Positions 26,180 through 39,660 of a DNA stretch of 64,000 nt are shown one piece after another. The stretch is from positions 82,049,675 through 82,113,674 of the forward strand of contig NC_090322.1 of NCBI RefSeq assembly GCF_040869045.1. Direction: 5' to 3'. Position 1 is the stretch's first letter, and each line of letters opens with the position of its first letter. Made by a program: the position numbers and the translations under genes. The notes beneath the pieces were generated by a model. That model saw nothing but the letters and a program-made list of their open reading frames with translations, searched no databases and had not been told where the DNA came from. Source of the DNA: Eurosta solidaginis. Taxonomy: Eukaryota > Arthropoda > Insecta > Diptera > Tephritidae.

Positions 26180-29100
26180 GCGTACGAATTTTTTTAACCC
26201 ATTCGTTTTGGTTACTCGACCGCTCCGTCCTCGTGTATCCTACGTATTGCGTTTTTCTGAATAAACTTTCCGGCCTAAAGGTTAAGCATGTTTAAAATAC
26301 TTAAGTCGTTTCGTTCAACAAATTTGAGTAGATCACTCAGGTGTTGTTGGCTTCAGAACAATAATTTTTGATATGGTTATTAAAAGTTTTTAAAGGGTGT
26401 CCAACGTTTTTTTTTCGTTTTATATCCTTTAATTCTAGAGATAGTTATTAATACTTTTTAAAGGTTGTCAAACGTTTTTTCTCGGTTTATATCCTTTAAT
26501 TCTAGAGTTAAATATGATAAAAACCGCGTACGAATTTGTTTAACCCATTCGTTTTGGTTAATCGACTGCGGCGTCCTCGTGTAGCCTACATATTGCGTTT
26601 TTCTTAATAAACTTACCGGCCTAAAGGTTAAGCATGCTTAAAATACGTAAGTCGTTTTGTTCAACAAATTTGAGTAGACCGCTCCGTCCTCGTGTCGCCT
26701 ACATATTGCGTTCTTCCGAATAAACTTACCGGCCTAAAGATAAGCATGTTTAAAATACTTAAGTGGTTTCGTTCAACAAATTTGAGTAGATCACTCAGCA
26801 GTTGTTGGCTTCAGAAAAATTATTTTTGATTTAGTTATTAAAAGTTTTTAAAGTGTTTCAAACGTTGTTTCTCGTTTTATATCCTTTAATATTAGAGTTA
26901 AATATGATAAAAACTGCGTACGATTTTTTTTAACCCATTCGTCTTGGTTACTCGACCGCTCCGTTCTCGTGTAGCCTACATATTGGGTTTTTCTGAATAA
27001 ACTTACCGGCCTTAAGGTTAAGCATGGTTAAAATACTTAAGTCGTTTCGTTCAACAAATTTGAGTAGATCACTCAGCTGTTGTTGGCGTCAGAACAATAA
27101 TTTTTGATATAGTTATTAAAAGCTTTTAAAGGGTGTCAAACGTTGTTTCTCGTTTTATATCCTTTAATTCTAGAGATAGTTATTAAAACTTTTTAAAGGT
27201 TGTCAAACGTTTTTTCCCGGTTTATATCCTTTAATTCTAGAGTTAAATATGATAAAAACCGCGTACGAATTTGTTTAACGCATTGGTTTTGGTTACTCGA
27301 CTGCGGCGTCCTCGTGTAGCCTACATATTGCGTTTTTCTAAATAAACTTACCGACCTAGCGGTTAAGAATGCTTAAAGTACGTAAGTCGTTTTGTTCAAC
27401 AAATTTGAGTAGATCACTCAGCAGTTGTTTGTTTCAGAGCTACAATTTTTGATATAGTTAATAAAACTTTTTAATAAAGGTTGTCAAACTTTGTTTCTCG
27501 TTTTATATCCTTTAATTCTAGAGTTAAATATGATAAAACCGCATACGAATTTTTTTAACAAATTCGTTTTGGTTACTCGACGACTCCGTCCTCGTGTAGC
27601 CTACATATTGCGATTTTCTAAATAAACTTACCGGACTAAAGGTTAAGCATGGTTAAAATACTTAAGTCGTTTCGTTCAGCAAATTTGAGTAGATCACTCA
27701 GCTGTTGTTGGCTTCAGAACAATAATTTTTGATATAGTTATTAAAAGCTTTTAAAGGGTTTCAAACGTTGTTTCTCGGTTTAAATCCCTTAATATTAGAG
27801 TTAAATATGATAACAACTGCGTACGAATTTATCTAACTCATTCGTTTTGATTACTCGACCCTTCCGTCCTCGTGTAGCCTACATATTGCGTTTTTCTGTT
27901 TAAACTTACCGGCCTAAAGGTTAAGCATGGTTGAAATACTTAAGTCGTTTTCTTCAACAAATTTAAGTAGATCACTCAGCAGTTGTTGGCTTCAGAACAA
28001 TAATTTTTGATATAGTTATTAAAAGTTTTTAAAGTGTTTCAAACGTTGTTTCTCGTTTTATATCCTTTAATATTAGAGTTAAATATGATAAAAACTGCGT
28101 ACGAATTTTTTTAACCCATTCGTTTTGGTTACTCGACCGCTACGTCCTCGTGTAGCCTACATATTGCGTTTTTCTGTTTAAACTTACCGGCCTAAAGGTT
28201 AAGCATGGTTAAAATACTTAAGTCGTTTTCTTGAACAAATTTGAGTAGATCACTCAGCAGTTGTTGGCTTCAGAACAATAATTTTTGATATAGTTATTAA
28301 AAGTTTTAAAGGGTTTCAAACGTTGTTTCTCGGTTTAAATCCCTTAATATTAGAGTTAAATATGATAACAACTGCGTACGAATTTATCTAACTCATTCGT
28401 TTTGATTACTCGACCCTTCTGTCCTCGTGTAGCCTACATATTGCGTTTTTCTGAATAAACTTACCGGCCTAAAGGTTAAGCATGGTTAAAATACTTAAGT
28501 CGTTTCGTTCAACAAATTTGATAGACCACTCAGCTGTTGTTGGCTTCAGAACAATAATTTTTGATATAGTTATTATAAGTTTTTAAAGGGTGTTAAACTT
28601 TGTTTCTCGTTTTATATCCTTTAATTCTAGAGATAGTTATTAAAACTTTTTAAAGGTTGTCAAACGTTTTTTCTCGGTTTATATCCTTTAATTCTAGAGC
28701 TAAATCTGATAAATACCGCGTACGAATTTTTTTAACCAATTTGTTTTGGTTACTCGACGGCTCCGTCCTCGTCAGCTTACATATTGCGTTTTTTTAATTT
28801 GCTTGCCGATTTAACGTTAAGCATGCTTAAAATACGTAAGTCGTATTGTTCAACAAATCTGAGTAGATCACTCAGCAGTTGTTTGCTTCAGAGCGACAAT
28901 TTTTGAGATAGTTATTAAAACTTTTTAAAGGATGTCAAACGTTGTTTCTCGTTTTATATCCTTTAATTCTGGCGTTAAATCTGATAAATACCGCGTACGA
29001 ATTTTTTTAACCAATATGTTTTGGTTACTCGACGGCCACGTCCTCGTCAGCTTATATATTGCGTTTTTTTAATTTGTTTACCGTTCTAAACGTTAAGCAT

Positions 29101-31190
29101 GCTTAAAATACGTATGTCGTATTGTTCAACAAATTTGAGTAGATCACTCAGCAGTTGTTTTCTTCAGAGCGACAACTTTTGAGATAGTTATTAAAACTTT
29201 TTAAAGGGTGTCAAACGTAGTTTATCGTTTTATATCCTTTAATATTAGAGCTAAATATGATAAAAACTGCGTACGAATTTTTTTAACCCATTCGTTTTGG
29301 TTATTCGACCGCCCGTCCTCGTGTAGCCTACATATTGCTTTTTTCTAAATAAACTTACCGGCGTAAAGGTTAAGCATGGTTAAAATACTTAAGTCGTTTC
29401 GTTCAACAAATTGGAGTAGATCGCTCAGCAGTTATTGTCTTCAGAACAATAATTTTTGATATAGTTACTAAAAGTTTTTAAAGGGTGTAAAACGTTGTTC
29501 CTTGTTTTATATCCTTTAATTCTAGAGTTAAATCTGATAAATACCGCGTACGAATTTTTTTAACCAATTTGTTTTGGTTACTCGACGGCTCCGTCCTCGT
29601 CAGCTTACATATTGCGTTTTTTTAATTTGCTTACCGATCTAAACGTTAAGCATGCTTAAAATGCGTAAGTCGTATTGTTCAACAAATCTGAGTAGATCAT
29701 TCAGCAGTTGTTTGCTTCAGAGCGACAATTTTTGAGATAGTTATTAAAACTTTTTAAAGGATGTCAAACGTTGTTTCTCGTTTTATATCCTTTAATTATG
29801 GAGTTACGTATTGTTTAACCCATTTGTTTTGGTGACTCGACCGCTCCGTCCTCGTGTAGCCTACATATTGCGTTTTTCTAAATAAATTTACCGGCCTAAA
29901 GGTTAAGCATGGTTAAATATGTAAGTCGTTTTTTTCAACAAATTTGAGTAGATTACTCAGCAGTTGTTTGCTTCAGAGCAACAATTTTGAGATAGTTATA
30001 AAACTTTTAAAGGTTGTCAAACGTTGTTTCTCGATTTATATCCTTTAATATTAGAGTTAAATATGATAAAAACTGCGTACGAATTTTTTTAACCCATTCG
30101 GTTTGGTTACTCTACCGCTCCGTCCTCGTGCAGCCTACATATTGCGTTTTTCTGAATAAACTTTCCGGCCTAAAGGTTAAGCATGGTTAAAATACTTAAG
30201 TCGTTTCGTTCAACAAATTTGAGTAGATCACTCAGCAGTTGTTGGCTTCACAACAATAATTTCTGATATATTTATTAAAAGTTTTTAAAGGTTGTCAAAC
30301 GTTGTTTCTCGTATTATATCCTTTAATTCTAGAGTTAAATCTGATAAATACCGCATATGAATTTTTTTAACCAATTTGTGTTGGTTACTCGACGGCTCCG
30401 TCCTCGTCAGCTTACATACTGCGTTTTTTTTAATTTGCTTACCGATCTAAACGTTAAGCATGCTTAAAATACGTAAGTCGTATTGTTCAACAAATTTGAG
30501 TAGATCACTCAGCAGTTGTTTGGTCAGTGCGACAATTTTTGAGATAGTTATTAAAACTTTTTAAAAGGTGTCAAACGTAGTTTCTCGTTTTATATCCTTT
30601 AATATTAGAGCTAAATATGATAAAAACTGTGCACGAATTTTTTTAACCCATTCGTTTTGGTTATTCGACCGCTCCGTCCTCGTGTAGCCTACATATTTCG
30701 TTTTTCTAAATAAACTTACCGGCCTAAAGGTTAAGCATGGTTAAAATACTTAAGTCATTTCGTTTAACAAATTGGAGTAGATCACTCAGTAGTTGTTGTC
30801 TTCAGAACAATAATTTTTGATATTGTTACTAAAAGTTTTTAAAGGGTGTAAAACGTTGTTCCTCGTTTTATATCCTTTAATTCTAGAGTTAAATCTGATA
30901 AATACCGCGTACGAATTTTTTTAACCAATCTGTTTTGGTTACTCGACGGCTCCGTCCTCGTCAGCTTACATATTGCGTTTTTTTAATTTGCTTACCGATC
31001 TAAACGTTAAGCATGCTTAAAATACGTAAGTCGTATTGTTCAACAAATTTGAGTAGATCACTCAGCAGTTGTTTGCTTCAGAGCGACAATTTTTGAGATA
31101 GTTATTAAAACTTTTTAAAGGATGTCAAACGTTGTTTCTCGTTTTATATCCTTTAATGCTGGAGTTAAATCTGATAAATACCGCGTACGA
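26180..31190. repeat. First copy of a tandem segmental duplication in the satellite
   Basis: Rare variants here recur further right in the same order. 'tacgtattgcg' at 26241 recurs at 31244 (5,003 bp). 'gacctagcggttaagaatgc' near 27350 recurs near 31617, and 'ctagagctaaatctg' (first c at 28694) recurs at 32961 (both 4,267 bp). Dozens of private changes are shared over about 4 kb. Confidence 0.88.
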
Positions 31191-34100
31191 ATTTTTTTAA
31201 CCCATTCGTTTTGGTTACTCGACCGCTCCGTCCTCGTGTAGCCTACGTATTGCGTTTTTCTGAATAAACTTTCCGGCCTAAAGGTTAAGCATGTTTAAAA
31301 TACTTAAGTCGTTTCGTTCAACAAATTTGAGTAGATCACTCAGGTGTTGTTGGCTTCAGAACAATAATTTTTGATATGGTTATTAAAAGTTTTTAAAGGG
31401 TGTCCAACGTTTTTTTTTCGTTTTATATCCTTTAATTCTAGAGATAGTTATTAATACTTTTTAAAGGTTGTCAAACGTTTTTTCTCGGTTTATATCCTTT
31501 AATTCTAGAGTTAAATATGATAAAAACCGCGTACGAATTTGTTTAACCCATTGGTTTTGGTTACTCGACTGCGGCGTCCTCGTGTAGCCTACATATTGCG
31601 TTTTTCTAAATAAACTTACCGACCTAGCGGTTAAGAATGCTTAAAGTACGTAAGTCGTTTTGTTCAACAAATTTGAGTAGATCACTCAGCAGTTGTTTGT
31701 TTCAGAGCTACAATTTTTGATATAGTTAATAAAACTTTTTAATAAAGGTTGTCAAACTTTGTTTCTCGTTTTATATCCTTTAATTCTAGAGTTAAATATG
31801 ATAAAACCGCATACGAATTTTTTTAACAAATTCGTTTTGGTTACTCGACGACTCCGTCCTCGTGTAGCCTACATATTGCGATTTTCTAAATAAACTTACC
31901 GGACTAAAGGTTAAGCATGGTTAAAATACTTAAGTCGTTTCGTTCAGCAAATTTGAGTAGATCACTCAGCTGTTGTTGGCTTCAGAACAATAATTTTTGA
32001 TATAGTTATTAAAAGCTTTTAAAGGGTTTCAAACGTTGTTTCTCGGTTTAAATCCCTTAATATTAGAGTTAAATATGATAACAACTGCGTACGAATTTAT
32101 CTAACTCATTCGTTTTGATTACTCGACCCTTCCGTCCTCGTGTAGCCTACATATTGCGTTTTTCTGTTTAAACTTACCGGCCTAAAGGTTAAGCATGGTT
32201 AAAATACTTAAGTCGTTTTCTTCAACAAATTTGAGTAGATCACTCAGCAGTTGTTGGCTTCAGAACAATAATTTTTGATATAGTTATTAAAAGTTTTTAA
32301 AGTGTTTCAAACGTTGTTTCTCGTTTTATATCCTTTAATATTAGAGTTAAATATGATAAAAACTGCGTACGAATTTTTTTAACCCATTCGTTTTGGTTAC
32401 TCGACCGCTACGTCCTCGTGTAGCCTACATATTGCGTTTTTCTGTTTAAACTTACCGGCCTAAAGGTTAAGCATGGTTAAAATACTTAAGTCGTTTTCTT
32501 CAACAAATTTGAGTAGATCACTCAGCAGTTGTTGGCTTCAGAACAATCATTTTTGATATAGTTATTAAAAGCTTTAAAGGGTTTCAAACGTTGTTTCTCG
32601 GTTTAAATCCCTTAATATTAGAGTTAAATATGATAACAACTGCGTACGAATTTATCTAACTCATTCGTTTTGATTACTCGACCCTTCTGTCCTCGTGTAG
32701 CCTACATATTGCGTTTTTCTGAATAAACTTACCGGCCTAAAGGTTAAGCATGGTTAAAATACTTAAGTCGTTTCGTTCAACAAATTTGATAGACCACTCA
32801 GCTGTTGTTGGCTTCAGAACAATAATTTTTGATATAGTTATTAAAGTTTTTAAAGGGTGTTAAACTTTGTTTCTCGTTTTATATCCTTTAATTCTAGAGA
32901 TAGTTATTAAAACTTTTTAAAGGTTGTCAAACGTTTTTTCTCGGTTTATATCCTTTAATTCTAGAGCTAAATCTGATAAATACCGCGTACGAATTTTTTT
33001 AACCAATTTGTTTTGGTTACTCGACGGCTCCGTCCTCGTCAGCTTACATATTGCGTTTTTTTAATTTGCTTGCCGATTTAACGTTAAGCATGCTTAAAAT
33101 ACGTAAGTCGTATTGTTCAACAAATCTGAGTAGATCACTCAGCAGTTGTTTGCTTCAGAGCGACAATTTTTGAGATAGTTATTAAAACTTTTTAAAGGAT
33201 GTCAAACGTTGTTTCTCGTTTTATATCCTTTAATTCTGGCGTTAAATCTGATAAATACCGCGTTCGAATTTTTTTAACCAATATGTTTTGGTTACTCGAC
33301 GGCCACGTCCTCATCAGCTTATATATTGCGTTTTTTTAATTTGTTTACCGTTCTAAACGTTAAGCATGCTTAAAATACGTAAGTCGTATTGTTCAACAGA
33401 TTTGAGTAGATCACTCAGCAGTTGTTTTCTTCAGAGCGACAACTTTTGAGATAGTTATTAAAACTTTTTAAAGGGTGTCAAACGTAGTTTATCGTTTTAT
33501 ATCCTTTAATATTAGAGCTAAATATGATAAAAACTGCGTACGAATTTTTTTAACCCATTCGTTTTGGTTATTCGACCGCCCGTCCTCGTGTAGCCTACAT
33601 ATTGCTTTTTTCTAAATAAACTTACCGGCGTAAAGGTTAAGCATGGTTAAAATACTTAAGTCGTTTCGTTCAACAAATTGGAGTAGATCGCTCAGCAGTT
33701 ATTGTCTTCAGAACAATAATTTTTGATATAGTTACTAAAAGTTTTTAAAGGGTGTAAAACGTTGTTCCTTGTTTTATATCCTTTAATTCTAGAGTTAAAT
33801 CTGATAAATACCGCGTACGAATTTTTTTAACCAATTTGTTTTGGTTACTCGACGGCTCCGTCCTCGTCAGCTTACATATTGCGTTTTTTTAATTTGCTTA
33901 CCGATCTAAACGTTAAGCATGCTTAAAATGCGTAAGTCGTATTGTTCAACAAATCTGAGTAGATCATTCAGCAGTTGTTTGCTTCAGAGCGACAATTTTT
34001 GAGATAGTTATTAAAACTTTTTAAAGGATGTCAAACGTTGTTTCTCGTTTTATATCCTTTAATTATGGAGTTACGTATTGTTTAACCCATTTGTTTTGGT

Positions 34101-35460
34101 GACTCGACCGGTCCGTCCTCGTGTAGCCTACATATTGCGTTTTTCTAAATAAACTTACCGGCCTAAAGGTTAAGCATGGTTAAATATGTAAGTCGTTTTT
34201 TTCAACAAATTTGAGTAGATTACTCAGCAGTTGTTTGCTTCAGAGCGACAATTTTGAGATAGTTATAAAACTTTTAAAGGTTGTCAAACGTTGTTTCTCG
34301 ATTTATATCCTTTAATATTAGAGTTAAATATGATAAAAACTGCGTACGAATTTTTTTAACCCATTCGGTTTGGTTACTCTACCGCTCCGTCCTCGTGTAG
34401 CCTACATATTGCGTTTTTCTGAATAAACTTTCCGGCCTAAAGGTTAAGCATGGTTAAAATACTTAAGTCGTTTCGTTCAACAAATTTGAGTAGATCACTC
34501 AGCAGTTGTTGGCTTCACAACAATAATTTCTGATATATTTATTAAAAGTTTTTAAAGGTTGTCAAACGTTGTTTCTCGTATTATATCCTTTAATTCTAGA
34601 GTTAAATCTGATAAATACCGCATATGAATTTTTTTAACCAATTTGTGTTGGTTACTCGACGGCTCCGTCCTCGTCAGCTTACATACTGCGTTTTTTTTAA
34701 TTTGCTTACCGATCTAAACGTTAAGCATGCTTAAAATACGTAAGTCGTATTGTTCAACAAATTTGAGTAGATCACTCAGCAGTTGTTTGCTTCAGAGCGA
34801 CAATTTTTGAGATAGTTATAAAATTTTAAAGGTTGTCAAACGTTGTTTCTAGATTTATATCCTTTAATTCTATAGTGAAATATGATAAAAACCGTTTACG
34901 AATTTTTTTAACCCATTCGGTTTGGTTACTCTACCGCTCCGTCCTCGTGTAGCCTACATATTTCGTTTTTCTAAATAAACTTACCGGCCTAAAGGTTAAG
35001 CATGGTTAAAATACTTAAGTCATTTCGTTTAACAAATTGGAGTAGATCACTCAGTAGTTGTTGTCTTCAGAACAATAATTTTTGATATTGTTACTAAAAG
35101 TTTTTAAAGGGTGTAAAACGTTGTTCCTCGTTTTATATCCTTTAATTCTAGAGTTAAATCTGATAAATACCGCGTACGAATTTTTTTAACCAATCTGTTT
35201 TGGTTACTCGACGGCTCCGTCCTCGTCAGCTTACATATTGCGTTTTTTTAATTTGCTTACCGATCTAAACGTTAAGCATGCTTAAAATACGTAAGTCGTA
35301 TTGTTCAACAAATTTGAGTAGATCACTCAGCAGTTGTTTGCTTCAGAGCGACAATTTTTGAGATAGTTATTAAAACTTTTTAAAGGATGTCAAACGTTGT
35401 TTCTCGTTTTATATCCTTTAATGCTGGAGTTAAATCTGATAAATACCGCGTACGAATTTT
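31191..35460. repeat. Second copy of the segmental duplication, 736 bp shorter
   Basis: The copy matches 26.18-31.19 kb. The offset falls from 5,003 bp to 4,267 bp between the equivalents of 26,520 and 27,250, so 736 bp is absent here. A patch near 34,790-34,920 differs from its partner near 30,530-30,660, then agreement resumes ('tacatatttcgtttttc', 'gatattgttactaaaag'). That pattern suggests later conversion or exchange. Confidence 0.85.
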
Positions 35461-38400
35461 TTTAACCAATATGTTTTGGTTACTCGACGGCACCGTCCTC
35501 GTCAGCTTACATATTGCTATAATTTGCTTACCGATCTAAACGTTAAGCATGCTTAAAATACGTAAGTCGTATTGTTCAACAAATTTGAGTAGATCACTCA
35601 GCAGTTGTTTGCTTCAGAGCGACAATTTTTGAGATAGTTATAAAGTTTTAAAGGTTGTCAAACGTTGTGTCTAGATTTATATCCTTTAATTCTATAGTGA
35701 AATATGATAAAAACCGTTTACGAATTTTTTAACCCATTTGTTTTGGTTACTCGACGGCTCCGTCCTCGTTAGCTTACATGTTGCGTTTTTCTAAATAAAC
35801 TTTCCGGCCTAAAGGTTAAGCATGGTTAATATTCTTAAGTCGTTTCGTTCAACAAATTTGAGTAGATCACTCAGCAGTTGTTGGCTTCAGAACAATAATT
35901 TTTGATATAGTTATTTCGTTATTTCTCCTTTTATATCATTTAATTCTAGAGTTAAATCTGATAAATACCGTGTACGATTTTTTTTAACCAACTTGTTTTG
36001 GTTACTCGACGGCTCCGTCCTCGTTAGCTTACATATTGCGTTTTTTTTTTAATTTGCTTACCGGCCTAAAGGTTAAGCATGGTTAAAATACGTAAGTAGT
36101 TTTGTTCCACAAATTTGAGTAGATCACTCAGCAGTTGTTTGCTTCAGAGCTACAATTTTTGATATAGTTAATAAAACTTTCTAAAGGTTGTTAAACGTTG
36201 TTTCTCTTTTTATATCCTTTAATTCTAGAGTTAAATATGATAAAACCGCGTACGAATTTGTTTAACCTATTCGTTTTGGTTACTCGACCGCTCCGTCCTC
36301 GTGTAGCCTACATATTACGTTTTTCTAAATAAACTTACCGGCCTAAAGGTTAAGCATGGTTAAAATACTTAAGTCGTTTCGTTCAACAAATTTGAGTAGA
36401 TCAATCAGCAGTTGTTGGCTTCAGAACAATAATTTTTGATATAGTTATTAAAAATTTTTAAAGGGTTTCAAACGTTGTTTCTCGTTTTATATCCTTTAAT
36501 ATTAGAGCTAAATATGATAAAACCTGCGCACGAATTTTTTCAACCCATTCGTTTTGGTTACTCGACCGCTCCGTCCTAGTGTAGCCTACATATTGCGTTT
36601 TTCTGAATAAACCTTCCGGCCTAAAAGTTAAGCATGGTTAGAATACTTAGGTCGTTTCTTTCAACAAATTTCAATAGATCCCTCAGCAGTTGTTGGCTTC
36701 AGAGCAATAATTTCTGATATAGTTATTAAAAGTTTTTAAAGGTTGTCAAACGTTGTTTCTGGTTTTAAATCCTTTAATTCTAGAGTTAGATATGATAAAA
36801 CCGCGAACGAATTCGTTTAAGCCATTCCTTTTGGTTACTCGACAACTCCGTCTTCGCGTAGCCTACATATTACGTTTTTCTAAATAAACTCACCGGCCTA
36901 TAGGATAAGCATGGTTAAAATTCTTAAGTCGTTTCGTTCAACAAATTTAAGCAGATCAATCAGCAGTTGTTAGCTTCATAACAATAATTTTTGATATAAT
37001 TATTAAAAGTTTTTAAAGGGTTTCAAACGTTGTTTCTCGTTTTATATCCTTTAATATTAGAGTTAAATATGATAAAACCTGCGTACGAATTTGTTTAAAC
37101 CATTCGTTTTGGTTACTCGACCGCTCCGTCCTCGTGTAGCCTACATATTGCGTTTTTCTGAATAAACTTTCCGGCCTAAAGGTTAAGCATGGTTAGAATA
37201 CTTAAGTCGTTTCGTTCAACAAATTTGAGCAGATCACTCAGCAGTTGTTGGCTTCAGAACAATAATTTCTGATATAGTTATTAAAAGTTTTTAAAGGTTG
37301 TCAAACGTTGTTTCTGTTTTATATCCCTTAATTCTAGAGTTAAATCTGATAAATACCGCATACGAATTTTTTTAACCAATTTGTTTTGGTCACTCGACGG
37401 CTCCGTCCTCGTCAGCTTACATTTGGGTTTTTTTAATTTGATCACCGATCTAAACGTTTGGCATGTTTAAAATACGTAAGTCGTATTGTTCAAAATATTT
37501 GAGTAGATCAGTCAGCAGTTGTTTGCTTCAGAGCGGCAATTTTTGAGATAGTTATTAAAACTTTTTAAAGGGTGTCAAACGTTGTTTCTCGTTTTATATC
37601 CTTTAATATTAGAGCTAAATATGATAAAAACTGTGTACGAATTTTTATAACCCACTCGTTTTGGTTATTCGACCGCTCCGTCCTCGTGTAGCCTACATAT
37701 TGCGTTTTTCTAAATAAACTTACCGGCCTAAAGGTTAAGCATGGTTAAAATACTTAAGTCGTTTCGTTCAACAAATTGGAGTAGATCACTCAGCAGTTGT
37801 TGTCTTCAGAACAATAATTTTTGATATAGTTACTAAAAGTTTTTAAAGGGTGTAAAACGTTGTTTCTCGATTTATATCCTTTAATTCTAGAGTTAAATCT
37901 GATAAATACCGCGTACGAATTTTTTTAACCAATATGTTTTGGTTACTCGACGGCCCCGTCCTCGTCAGCTTACATATTGCGTTTTTTTAATTTGCTTACC
38001 GATCTAAACGTTAAGCATGCTTAAAATACGTAAGTCGTATTGTTCAACAAATTTGAGTAGATCACTCAGCAGTTGTTTGCTTCAGAGCGACAATTTTTGA
38101 GATAGTTATAAAAACTTTTTTAAGGGTGTCAAACGTAGTTTCTCGTTTTATATCCTGTAATATTGAGCTAAATATGATAAAAACTGCGTACGAATTTTTT
38201 TAACCAATTCGTTTTGGTTATTCGACCGCCCGTCCTCGTGTTGCCTACATATTGCGTTTTTCTAAATAAACTTACCGGCCTAAAGGTTAAGCATGGTTAA
38301 AATACTTAAGTCGTTTCGTTCAACAAATTGGAGTAGATCCCTCAGCAGTTATGGTCTTCAGAACAATAATTTTTGATATAGTTACTAAAAGTTTTTAAAT

Positions 38401-39660
38401 GGTGTTAAATTTTGTTTCTCGTTTTATATCCTTTAATTCTAGAGTTAAATCTGAGAAATACCGCGTACGAATTTTTTTAACCAATTTGTTTTGGTTACTC
38501 AACGGCTCCTTCCTCGTTGGCTTACATATTGCGTTTTTTTTGAATTTGCTACCCGATCTAAAGGTTAAGCATGCTTAGAATACGTAAGTCGATTTGTTCA
38601 AGAAATCTGAGAAGATCACTCAGCAGTTGTTTGCTTCAGAGCGACAATTTTTGAGATAGTTATTAAAACTTTTTAAAGGATGTCAAACGTTGTTTCTCGT
38701 TTTAAAACCTTTAATTCTGGAAATACGTATTGTTTAACCCATTCGTTTTGGTTACTCGGGCGCTCCGTCCTCATGTAGCCTACAAGTTGAGTTTTTCTAA
38801 ATAAACTTACGGGCCTGTGTAAAATACGTAAGTCGTTTTTCTCAACAAATTTGAGTAGATGACTCAGCAGTTGTTTGCTTCAGGGTGACAATTTTTGAAA
38901 TAGTTATTAAAACTCTTTAAAGGTTGTCAAACGTTGTTTCTCGTTTTATATCCTTTAATTCTTGAGTTAAATATGACAAAACGGCGTACGAATTTGTTTA
39001 ACCCTTTCCTTTTGGTTACTCGACCGCTCCGTCCTCGTGTAGCCTACATTGCGTTTTTCTAAATAAACTTACCGGCTTAAAGCTTAAGCATGGTTAAAAT
39101 ACTTAAGTCGTTTCGTTCAACAAATTTGAGTAGATCACTCAGCAGTTGATGGGTTCAGAACAATCATTTCTGATATAGTAATTAAAAGTTTTTAAAGGTT
39201 GTCAAACGTTGTTTCTCGTTTAAAAACCTTTAATTCTGGAGTTACGTATTGTTTAACCCATTCGTTTTGGTTACTCGGCCGCTCCGTCCTCATGTAGCCT
39301 ACATGTTGAGTTTTTCTAAATAAACTTACCGGCCTGTGTAAAATACGTAAGTCGTTTTTCTCAACAAATTTGAGTAGATGACTCAGCAGTTGTTTGCTTC
39401 AGAGCGACAATTTTTGAGATAGTTATTAAAAGTTTTTAAAGGATGTCAAATGTTGTTTCTCGTTTTATATCCTTTAATTCTGGAGTTACGTATTGTTTAA
39501 CCCATTCCTTTTGGTTACTCGACCCCTCCGTCCTCGTGTAGCCTACATATTGCGTTTTTCTAAATAAACTTACCGGCCAAAAGTTAAGCATGGTTAAATA
39601 TGTAAGTCGATTTGTTCAACAAATTTGAGTAGATCACTCAGCAGTTGTTTGCTTCAGAGC
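35461..39660. repeat. Diverged satellite monomers without clear higher order
   Basis: Mixed monomer classes show more private substitutions and small deletions than elsewhere, for example near 35,905-35,935 and 38,815. A variant with 'ggcctgtgtaaaatacgtaa' occurs near 38,815 and 39,333. I see no gene. Confidence 0.7.
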
